DNA from: Phlegmacium glaucopus
Taxonomy: Eukaryota > Basidiomycota > Agaricomycetes > Agaricales > Cortinariaceae
Reading direction: 5' to 3'
Length of the DNA stretch: 26,986 nt
Assembly: GCA_015039465.1 (NCBI GenBank)
Contig: MU130129.1
Span: 22,862 to 49,847, forward strand
Shown: positions 19,905 to 26,986 of the stretch, piece by piece
Layout of the letters: the number at the start of each line of letters is the position of its first letter
Position numbering within the stretch: the stretch's first letter is position 1
Translations under genes and position numbers: made by a program
Notes under the pieces: generated by a model
What the model saw: only the letters and a program-made list of their open reading frames with translations
What the model was told of the DNA's origin: nothing
The model's database searches: none

Positions 19905-20235
19905 ACTGATCCGATGCATCAACCGTGTCATCATCTGGCTGCTACATCAATAATTGGGTTGGAACTCTTTCGTCGAATCCAAATGTTCATCAAGTACGGC
20001 ATCATTCCTCCGCAATGGCATTCTTCGATTCCCAACTGGATGATTTCATCATGACGAGATTATATACCAAAGTCCACGAAGAAACCTTCTTGAAACCAAA
20101 ATGAGAAAACGCGATATTCACCCCAAACAAACAAAGGAATGAGATTCATCGGCGCGTTTGTGTCTGTCAATGACATCACGGTAGTTCATCGTTCATCACT
20201 TGAGCCACAGTTAATGAGAGAGATGAATTTGCGCA
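19905..20235 (-). repeat. Block B and E fragments
   Basis: 19905-20060 matches the 5' part of the downstream type of block B (compare 7760-7900, 15220-15340), and 20060-20235 matches block E. The 3' two-thirds of B, the D block and the 3' half of A are missing. At about 20240 it jumps into the 5' part of block A. Confidence 0.5.
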
Positions 20236-20460
20236 AATTCTTGTAGAAATCGACGAGCTTCCAAAGGACCTTTTGTATGCATCGCATAGAGGATGATTTG
20301 ACGCAACCACGGGCTTGGAGCCTCCACGTCAGTAACTGGGAGGCCAGATATGAAATATCCACGGACAGAGGTTCAAAATAGTATCGGCATCTGCCACAAA
20401 AGGAGAGATAATATTGAAGGGTTTCTGATTATTGAGTGAGGATTGGAGCCCAGGTTTCCT
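20236..20460 (-). pseudogene. Block A 5' fragment (A6)
   Basis: About 220 bases match the 5' end of block A (compare 3390-3620): the GTAGAAATCGACGAGCTTCC, GGGAGGCCAGATATGAAATATC and AGGAGAGATAATAT landmarks. The MGG exon and everything 3' of it are absent. Confidence 0.5.
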
Positions 20461-20616
20461 CGCCGCATGTTACCAGTGAAGGGGGTACTATATTCAATAA
20501 TTTTTTTGGAATGTTTGAAACTTCATAGGCCAAGAATATCAGAATCAGCCGTATACCACGAACAAAGGCGACCTCTATCTCAAGTTCACCTTCCCCACAA
20601 ATAGATATTATCGCCT

Positions 20617-20946
20617 CTATCCTGTCTCTGTCACATTGTTCCTTTCGTAGACTTCGACTTTTACGATAATCTTCCACGGCAACAACACTTGCCCGACATA
20701 TCTCCCATTCTCATTGAGTTTCACTCTTTGCGCTGGACCTTGAGAGATACGGTATTCTTCAGCGTTTATGAGGATTGGTTTATCTGTGGCTGCGAACGTA
20801 CCTAAGAAGATGCGGCTGTCTATGGTTGTGATGCGTAAGAGGCGTTGGAGGAAGCTTTGAAGGGCTTCACGGGACAGGTACAATATAGGTGATGTCAATT
20901 CTAGGTTACTTACGGAAATTGGCATTTTGTATAAATTTTTTATCAA
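20617..20946 (-). pseudogene. NAA38-like LSM domain, open frame with foreign 5' end (LSM4)
   Basis: The LSM part is open: SREALQSFLQRLLRITTIDS, RIFLGTFAATDKPILINAEE, GPAQRVKLNENGRYVGQVLL, PWKIIVKVEVYERNN, stop at 20617. Three residues (LNI) are missing from the Sm1-like strand, and the usual C-terminal end is replaced by TETG. Similarity to the other copies ends at about 20880. Beyond this the frame goes on for about 22 codons of unrelated sequence to an ATG at 20946, so the MTATY...VPTP start and the 5' intron are lost. It might still be translated, but as an altered protein. Confidence 0.55.
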
Positions 20947-21365
20947 ACGTCATTGATAAAAATGATTCGATATTGGGGTTGAGCGGGGGATCTTGAGAGA
21001 TGCACACAAAACTGAGTTCAAACAGCAACTGCGTCTACTTCGTCTACTTATGATTGTTGTAAATTTCGTGGCGGCCGACAATCGCAATTCAATGACCTGA
21101 TGACGTATGTGTTATTACAAGATGGTGGAGTTCGTTCCACGGTCCAAGGCATACCTCATAACTGTAATAAATCTGCCAAGTACACCGCCCTATCTGCGGC
21201 ACCACCGAATATTGATGAGGTGGAGATGGTACTACTGTCCCAACATAGTTACCAAGTATACGCCTCTGGTTCTGATTATGACAAGTGACAGTTTGGGAAG
21301 ATCACCTCGAACCTAGGCCTCAAGTTTCATCTCAGTCACTGTATCTGATATTGATGCTAGACTCC
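20947..21365. repeat. Junction DNA, block B remnant and membrane gene promoter
   Basis: From 20947 to about 21060 nothing is recognised. About 21150-21240 is a diverged remnant of block B (GAATATTGATGAGGTGGAGATGGTA; compare 15030). About 21265-21365 matches the region before genes 1 and 2 (TCTGATTATGA, AGATCATC-type run, CTCAGTNACTGTAT, GATGCTAGACTC). Small frames at 21100-21316 have no family and lie over this remnant. Confidence 0.45.
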
Positions 21366-21373
21366 TACATAAA
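21366..21373 (+). promoter_or_regulatory. Degraded TATA box of membrane gene 4
   Basis: TACATAAA stands where genes 1 and 2 have TATATAAA; one T-to-C change. It lies 48 bases before the ATG at 21422. Fits with relaxed constraint on this damaged copy. Confidence 0.45.
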
Positions 21374-21421
21374 GCAAGGGTGAGAGATATAGGTCATTCA
21401 AGTTACAACAGACACGAAGTC

Positions 21422-22687
21422 ATGAAACTAGCACATCACGGCCTTGACTTCATTGGATTATGTCTCGAAGGCTTTCTCTATGGTAAGATATTTTTTCTAC
21501 AACTTTCACGGCCCCTGCTAAAGAAGTATAATATTAACCTGTCCTAGGACTGTATTCTGGAATATTCGCCATGTATTTACAAGACCACTGGGCATCGAAA
21601 AGGGGCACCGGCAAGGCAAAAATTCTGTTCTATGCTGTCTGTGCTCTATATATTCTATCTCTTGTTATCGTTGTGCTTGATATAACCCTTGGAGTTGCAG
21701 TTAGTAACAATTTCATCGGTAACAATAACCTTCTTTTTTACACTTTCAGTTGTGCAGATTCTGAATGCAGGGCCATTCAAAACAATCATCTACCTTTATA
21801 TTGTTCAAAACACAGCATTTGCTTGCTCCGATTTCATAGCTCAATGTATCCTAGTATGTATAAAAACTCGCTATGCCCTTCATCTATTTTATTCATGTAA
21901 ATCTTAAAGATCTACCGTTGCTGGATTGTATGGGGTTGCAATATCCGTGTCGTGATCCTTCCTTCAATCTTAGCGTTCATATTCTTCCGTCAGTCAACCT
22001 ATCTTATTTGACTGGCTAATTTAAATTCATTGCCTCTAGCTCTTTGGCTAGTGGGTGCCATCTCAAAGTGGATTTTTTCAGACCAAGTTGATGAACATCG
22101 CTGGGCGTCTCGGACTCTCGGATCTTTGTGGCAGGTTTACCCATGTCCATGATCGTGCATGCTCTGTTGACGGGGTTAATCGTGTTCAAGATCTTCAACA
22201 TGTACCGTGAAGTCAAATCCACCTCGGACGATCAAGCTTTGGGTGCCACTTGCGGGAACAAAATTCGGACTGTCATATTCGTGCTAATTGAATCTGGCAC
22301 TGTATTATTTTCAATCCAATTGGCTCGGCTTTTGGTTTCCACTTTGAAAACGGACGCTGCCGATAATGCCTATATCACCATCGCTGTTATCCATCAAATA
22401 CTCAATGTGATTACAACATCAGTCATTGCTACTTCTTATCTTACTAATAACATGGGTATATCTAGGGCATAACGCCTACAATAATGCTGGTGCGGGTCTC
22501 AATGGGATTTTCTTTCCACGACAAGGAATCCATGATAGAATTGACCGTCGGGAGTTTGCACTTTGTGACTGCCAATCCAGATTCAATATCGGAAACGGAA
22601 GATGTCGGTATTGCGCCTGGCCCTCAAGAGAGTGGAGACGATGATATTGACATTCGACTAAGTGACAATGTCCAGATTGGTAGATAG
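21422..22687 (+). pseudogene. Seven-helix membrane protein 4, frameshift in exon 5
   Basis: Exons match genes 1 and 2: 21422-21482, 21548-21699, 21758-21853, 21910-21988, 22040-22406 and 22466-22687, with exon 1-4 lengths of 61, 152, 96 and 79. Exon 5 is 367 bases, not a value that keeps frame (362 and 395 in genes 1 and 2). The frame shifts near CATCGCTGGGCGTCTC (about 22096-22112): DQVDEHRW is followed in another frame by VSDSRIFVAGLPMSMIV. The rest is open, with SIQLARLLVSTL, GITPTIMLVRVSMGFSFHD and a short tail ending NVQIGR. Intron 3 is 56 bases, which settles that it is an intron. It is the most diverged copy. A sequencing error, or an unseen small intron, could be the reason for the shift. 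Confidence 0.75.
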
Positions 22688-22689
22688 AT

Positions 22690-22908
22690 TATCCTATAGA
22701 GTCCAAAGGCAGTGGCGTAGACGACATCCATAAACACTCGTATTACTATGTTTATAACCAAACTGTGGCCAAGCACCGGAAAGAATCGCCGTTACGATAC
22801 GTCTCTTTTACTTAGACATTCAAAAGATCTGTCAAATGCAACGATTTTGGTGATTCATTTGGCTGTATGAGTTGTGTAGATCAAATCTTGTTGACTTATA
22901 CACACCCA
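22690..22908. other. End of cassette array, no gene seen
   Basis: Cassette similarity ends soon after gene 4 (GAGTCCAAAGGCAG at about 22700). No open frame or known family in the next 200 bases. Confidence 0.4.
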
Positions 22909-23191
22909 CATCAGCAAAACACATTTTTACTTGACAGCTACTTTTACCCCTTTTGCAGCTTGAGTCTTTCTTGAGCTACTTTTTTTCAATGAACTTCCTT
23001 GTAGAAAAAATATTCAAGTAGAGCAAGTAACCTGCAAGTTGGAAAAGTAATTTCAAGAAAAACTTTTCTTTCAAGTTTCAAGAACAAATCAAGTTTGGTA
23101 GTAGTAGACAATTTCTGGCAAGGAGGACAAGGAGGGCAAGGATAAAAGTATCACAACTGCCTTCAAATATTTTTTTCGCACAAGTTCAACA

Positions 23192-23313
23192 AACCAGCCC
23201 TAAACGTTGCAACATTCAACCCTCGCCACATCACCCAGCACTTCCTCCACCTGCAAACCAACCGGCCCTAAACATTGCAAACAATGTTCAACATTCAACT
23301 CTCACCACGTCAC
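23192..23313 (+). repeat. Imperfect direct repeat
   Basis: Units at 23192-23233 and 23260-23313: AACCNGCCCTAAACNTTGCAA followed by AACATTCAACNCTCNCCAC and TCAC. The second has a short insertion (ACAATGTTC). A-and-C-rich. Confidence 0.75.
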
Positions 23314-23589
23314 TAGTATGTCACCACATCAACAACTTCCGCTGCCTGCCACGTCACCTGCGACAAATGACAACAACATGCCCAACAATGGCAAACACCT
23401 CACTTCAGGGTATTTTTTTTTCTTTATTAGGCCATGGCACTGACGACGGCATTATATTAATAGGCACTACTACCTCAAATTTCAATGGGAATGGCAACAA
23501 TGAAGACCACCACCAGGATGTATGTATTTTTTTTTCTTTTCTTTTTTTTTCTTTTTATGTATTAACTACAAGCAACTACGACTATGACC

Positions 23590-23870
23590 AGGGCCATGTT
23601 ATCATATCACTGGCAACACAACCAAATTACAACAAACAACACATGACAAACAACACACAACGAATGATGTACGGCAGACGACAAACAATGTACAACATAC
23701 AAACCACGAACGACATATGACGAAACATATGATGTATGATGAACGATGTATAACAGACAATGAACGGCGTATAATGAACAATGAATGGCATATCATGAAT
23801 GACATACGACAAACGACATACAATGAAGAGTTGACAATGAATGGTGAACGGCATACAACCTACGATGTAG
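23590..23870 (+). repeat. Strand-asymmetric degenerate short-period repeat
   Basis: About 280 bases made of variations on words such as ACAACAAAC, ACGACATA, CAATGAACG and GATGTATGA. The plus strand has very few CT or TTT words, while the minus strand gives long Cys/Val/Ile/Ser frames (for example CRTSFVVCCLSCVVCCNLVV) that are artefacts of the repeat. A T-rich run flanks it at 23526-23565. Confidence 0.6.
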
Positions 23871-24290
23871 ATCTGGAGCACTATTCTTTTTATTTTAATA
23901 GGTTAGAGTATATACAATGTTTAGAATATTTAATTGAATATGGTATTTTTAAAAAAATCCCTTATTCTGCTTGTGCTGCTATTAGAAAATTGGTCTAGAT
24001 ATCCAAGTCTGCTTTCCAAGTCCTTTTTGTTCTTAATTTGCTTACTTATTTAGTACTTGAATATCTACTTGATTCACTTTCTAGCTACAAGTACATACAA
24101 GGACAGATTCAAGTGCGAAAAAGGTCAACAAGTGTAAATTAAGTTAGTGACTGGGCTTGAAAAAGAACAACCTCCTTGAACAAGTGACTGTCAAGAAGGT
24201 TTTCTGATCCTTGATCCGCTTCTTGAAAAAGCATCAAGCAAGTCAAGGGGGTTTCAAGAGAGGTTCAAGGACTAACATGTTTTGCTGATG

Positions 24291-24890
24291 CATTCAGGCC
24301 AGATGACCAGAGCTGATCCAGTGATGGATTGTTGCCGCATATGGTCAGAATATGATGTGACATGCAAGGTGATATCTGATGCATCTCGGATTCCCATATC
24401 CGATCATATGCCAGGTGACCGACATCCTGAGGACATCCTGTCAGGATGACCTACATATGTCTATGCTGGGACTCTGGGAGGTCTCATAAATACCTTGAGC
24501 ATATGTTTTGTAGATCTGTGGACATATCAAATTCATAGCTTTCATCAGTAAATTCAGGGTCTGCTTACCGGCACTGGACAGAACTGGGCAGCACCATAGT
24601 GCCATAGTAAAGGGTCCTTTATTTACAGCGCTGTCAAGCATCATGGTCATGCTATGGAATGATATATATTTACTATACAGTGCTATATAGGGTGGGGTTA
24701 ATATTACTATTATTACAATATACTGGTCAATTTGAGGCTAGAAAGCTATGTTCACGCAAGGATAAGGAAAATTAATATATGTATAAATCATATTATATTC
24801 AACTATCTACACAGTCTGAGTCATATTATATATGTACTACCCATACTATCAATAGTAGGTTTGTAAATGAGGTGTTGGATGCTGTTGTGT
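24291..24890. other. AT-rich stretch with LTR-like piece, no gene
   Basis: No gene was recognised. 24328-24520 has words such as CATATGG, GATGCATCTCGGAT and GACATCCTGAGGACATCCTGTCAGGATG, followed by CATAAATACCTTG, which could be the promoter of an old solo LTR. 24660-24880 is AT-rich without pattern. The minus-strand frame 24441-24650 has no family. Confidence 0.3.
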
Positions 24891-25493
24891 CACTGGTGTC
24901 AAGGTCCAGTTCAGTCCGGTTCTAGGACATGTTTTCCTGAACCATGAACTGGACCAAGGGTTCAGTTCAGGGATATGTCTTGAACCTTGAACTGAACACA
25001 TGGTTCAGGTTCAATGAGGGTTCAGTTCCGGTTCAGGGGGGTTTGAACTGTGAACTGGACCTATGAAATTTTTAAAAATAGCTATTTCTACAAAAAGAGT
25101 ATCTAAGCTTCATTGTCATCCTCTAATATATCAATTAGAGCATCTATATGTTCAACAGCCTGATAATCAGCCGAAATATGCCAATTATGGTAAGCACTCT
25201 TTAGAATTTGCAAAGCCTCAAACATCTCAGGGGCCAGACTGGCACGGCGTGAAGAACCTGTGATGCCTCCGCTACTAAAAGCCCGTTCGGATGGGGTGGC
25301 GGAACCTTGGATAGCAAGGTAGTCACATGCAATGCGCCGCAAGGTTGGATATTTAGATATGCTTTGGTGCTGAGACAAAATAGGATGTCAGATGTTTTGA
25401 AATATTAGTTACTAGATTTGAACGTACCCCCCACCATGAAATTACATCTTTATGTTGGGATAATTTTGCAGCTAGAACAAATGAATAGTTGTC
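24891..25493 (-). mobile_element. hAT transposon 3' end with dimerisation domain
   Basis: A hAT-family transposase C-terminal part on the minus strand. Exon 25428-25493 reads LAAKLSQHKDVISWWG; after an intron (25370-25427, GTACGT...CTCAG) exon 25103-25369 reads KYPTLRRIACDYLAIQGSAT, PSERAFSSGGITGSSRRASL and APEMFEALQILKSAYHNW. This is the hallmark hAT C-terminal dimerisation region. Downstream, 24891-25060 is packed with GGTTCAGTTC, TGAACTGAAC and GTGAACTGG words, typical sub-terminal repeats, ending at a likely terminus CACTGGTGTCAAGG (24891). The 5' part with the catalytic core is missing; the copy stops close to a Ty1/copia LTR at 25534. Confidence 0.8.
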
Positions 25494-25533
25494 TCAACGT
25501 TAGGATAAAGTTGTATATTAAATATGGAATGCA

Positions 25534-25771
25534 TGTTACCTAGAACAAATGAATAGTTCTAGGTAATGATCAGCTAATGTAGTGTAGAAATAAAATGATT
25601 GTGCTCACCTCAACTTTAGGATAAAGTTGAGACTTGTAATAAGTAAAATCCGTGACACAATGACTGTGATTATGTAATGCAAGAGATAACACGAATAAAG
25701 AATAAAAGATATGATAAGATAAAAGGATACCTAAACAAATAATCAACAAGTGGAACTCGTATAGTTCAACA
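25534..25771 (-). mobile_element. Ty1/copia 3' LTR, 238 bases
   Basis: On the minus strand it runs from TGTTGAACTATACG (starting at 25771) to TTCTAGGTAACA (ending at 25534), giving TG...CA type ends. A polypurine tract lies directly before it. Internal sequence goes on for only about 65 bases (to about 25840) before cassette DNA starts, so only the 3' end of the element is left. It contains two inverted repeats: CTCAACTTTA-GGA-TAAAGTTGAG (25608-25630) and CCTAGAAC...GTTCTAGG (25539-25563). Confidence 0.75.
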
Positions 25772-25780
25772 CTCCCCCTT
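25772..25780 (-). other. Polypurine tract of the Ty1/copia remnant
   Basis: AAGGGGGAG on the minus strand directly touches the LTR start TGTTGAAC. It is the usual plus-strand priming site in LTR elements and fixes the LTR boundary. Confidence 0.75.
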
Positions 25781-25821
25781 GAGTGAAACACCGTTGATGC
25801 CCTATATCGTGTGCACGTCAG

Positions 25822-26166
25822 TCATGTGACAAAAAATGTGCCCTCCCTCGCCGTCGTATCACTCCTCTCGTAGACTTTGACCGCTGTGATCATCTTCCGT
25901 GGCAATAACACTTGCCCGAAATCCCTCCCATTCACATTGAGCTTCACTCTTTGCGCTGGACCTTGAGAGATACAGTATTCTCCCGCGTTTATGAGGATTA
26001 TGTTGGGAATTTTATCTGTGCCTGCGGAAATACTTAAGAGGATGTGGCTGGTTGTGATGTGTATGAGCCGTTGGAGGAGGCTTTGAAGAGCTTCACGGGG
26101 TGTGTGATTTTTGGGCGTTGGGACATCTTGTACGAAGAGAGTCATGTAGTGGTAGGTAGCGGTCAT
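25822..26166 (-). pseudogene. NAA38-like LSM-domain protein, open but with foreign C terminus (LSM5)
   Basis: The ATG at 26166 gives MTATYHYMTLFVQDVPTPKN, then REALQSLLQRLIHITTSHIL, AGTDKIPNIILINAGEYCIS, NGRDFGQVLLPRKMITAVKV and YERSD, 114 codons to a TGA at 25822. It is the only copy whose start and Sm-like part share one open frame. Its normal end (GDNIYL-type) is missing: after about 25840 the frame runs into the Ty1/copia internal remnant (ending REGTFFVT). Several Sm1 positions differ from the other copies (LLSISAGTDKI for FLGTFAGTDKP; PRK for PWK), so function is doubtful. An in-frame ATG further upstream exists at 26232 but lies inside the likely 5' intron. Confidence 0.55.
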
Positions 26167-26231
26167 TATGTCACGTTCCCAATACCAATGCCGGGGGTAC
26201 AGATCAAATTTGGACAGGCGACGCGAGTGCA

Positions 26232-26840
26232 TACCAAAGATGCCAGTGGAAAGAAGGTGTAGAATACGATGTAAATTGTTGATCTATGAAGACACTAGTA
26301 GCAGTAGTAGCTACAACGAAAGAATAAAAGTGAGAGAATCAAGATATGCCAAACAGGTATTTTGAAAAAGATTCCAAGCGTACAATGCCATAAGCCTCTG
26401 ACATGAGCGGTGCAATTACCGGTCCACGGTAGATGACGCCTGTTAGTTTGGAGAAATTTGGTGGAATGAAAGATGGCAGACAGACATCAATGGACCCGGG
26501 CAAATGTCGGCACTTCAGCTGAGTTTGAAATAAAATTAGTGAGATCTGAGGACTATGGATGCAAACCCGTTCAATTTTGGGAGGCTCAGGTTGTAAAGAC
26601 AGAAGTTCTCAGTACTGACAACTTGGAATCTCACTGTTGACTCACACTTAGACCATTCTTATTTACCCATTTCAACTCACACCCACAAGACGATGGTGTA
26701 CTACATATAAGTACATGGAAAGATTGAACACAAAATGTCAGGTCAAATTCACATCAACACACATACAAATAACTTACTGCGTTTAATCATAGACCCACCG
26801 CCTTTGTGATGGCACCTTTTTACCTAGCAGTACAGCCATA
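26232..26840. repeat. Cassette linker, copy 5
   Basis: This matches 11750-12540 and 17880-18770 with an internal deletion of about 250 bases: CCGGTCCACGGTA jumps straight to GATGACGCCTGTTAG (about 26430), so the GAGTGGGCCATT part is missing. The right end CAGTACAGCCATA meets the LTR-like sequence at 26841. Confidence 0.6.
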
Positions 26841-26986
26841 TGTTACATTCCGTCTTACGTTACTCCGGTCCAGCTCTGTCAGAGCTGTCTCCGGTAGTCC
26901 GTACTCCGTACAGTGCCTTCCCTTATATCCCGAACTACTCTTCCTATGTTCAACTCCGAGACTTCTCCGTGTCATTCCGGTTTTTC
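26841..26986 (+). mobile_element. Start of an LTR-type element, cut by window end
   Basis: At 26841 the cassette sequence stops exactly (sister copies go on with CGAAGTT after CAGTACAGCCAT) and TGTTACATTCCGTC begins, a usual LTR start. The sequence is rich in CCGT/TCCG words. A hairpin lies at 26865-26894: CAGCTCTG and CAGAGCTG around a single T, flanked by CCGG on both sides. The far end is outside the window, so class and size are unknown. Confidence 0.5.

Larger units (their letters stand above)
22909..24290. mobile_element. Possible inverted-repeat-bounded non-autonomous element
   Basis: CATCAGCAAAACA at 22909-22921 is matched by its reverse complement TGTTTTGCTGATG at 24278-24290. Inside each end, TTGAC, CTTGAG, TTCAAG and CTTGAA words are strongly enriched (22930-23100 and 24120-24270), as in sub-terminal repeats of DNA transposons. 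The interior of about 1 kb is low-complexity and has no transposase. No clear target site duplication flanks it. A 93-codon frame (23717-23998) ends in an AT-rich piece, LEYIQCLEYLIEYGIFKK, which may be a scrap of a transposon gene. Confidence 0.5.

Noticed and set aside
23602..23881. Cys/Val/Ile-rich minus-strand frames suggesting a cysteine-rich peptide
   Set aside because: They exist in two overlapping frames at once and come from the degenerate short-period repeat; not a real protein.
24420..24450. Inverted and direct repeats ACATCCTGAGGACATCCTGTCAGGATG as a possible hairpin regulatory site
   Set aside because: Short, single, and without a gene nearby; could be part of an old transposon.
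24328..24560. Possible solo LTR with TATA-like CATAAATACC
   Set aside because: No TG...CA ends or target duplication could be fixed; kept only as a remark in the description of the stretch.
1..26986. CRISPR arrays, tRNA or rRNA genes, bacterial operons
   Set aside because: No regularly spaced direct repeats with spacers, no tRNA-like cloverleaf noticed, and the intron-rich gene structure is fungal.

Overview
The window looks like nuclear DNA of a mushroom-forming basidiomycete (Agaricomycetes). Reasons: genes are cut by many short introns (51-68 bases, GT...AG, CTRAY-type branch points); the recognisable genes belong to a seven-helix membrane protein family expanded in Agaricomycetes; and the mobile DNA (Ty1/copia LTRs, a hAT C-terminal exon, a transposon-linked SANT/Myb-like gene) is typical of these fungi. 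No bacterial features, tRNA, rRNA or CRISPR were seen.

Layout. 1-2240 is a transposon-rich flank: an LTR-like relic (about 601-1190) beside a broken SANT/Myb-like gene on the minus strand. 2245-22690 is a tandem, heavily rearranged array of a multi-gene cassette with a period of roughly 6-7.5 kb. An ideal cassette reads, left to right: block A (minus-strand gene-like block of unknown family), an LSM-domain gene resembling the NatC auxiliary subunit NAA38 (minus), a linker, block B (minus, small exons), and a seven-helix membrane protein gene (plus) whose TATA box lies between it and block B. A second B-like block and a D/E block follow before the next A. Four seven-helix copies are present. 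The first (5789-7123) and second (13283-14573) can be spliced into complete proteins of 347 and 333 residues. The third (about 19220-19848) has lost its 5' half, and the fourth (21422-22687) carries a frameshift. The LSM gene occurs as six copies or fragments, all damaged or with altered ends. Many copies meet at abrupt junctions with a few bases of shared sequence, so the array is a mosaic made by deletion and end-joining as well as duplication.

22690-25800 is a transposon graveyard: a possible 1.4 kb inverted-repeat-bounded element containing low-complexity DNA, a hAT 3' end with its C-terminal dimerisation exon, and a Ty1/copia 3' LTR with polypurine tract. 25840-26840 returns to cassette sequence (LSM copy plus linker), cut at 26841 by what looks like the start of another LTR element running off the window.

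The likely functional content is the two intact seven-helix genes. Their ligand and role are unknown. Gene models are read by eye from splice signals and comparison among the copies; boundaries of blocks are approximate.
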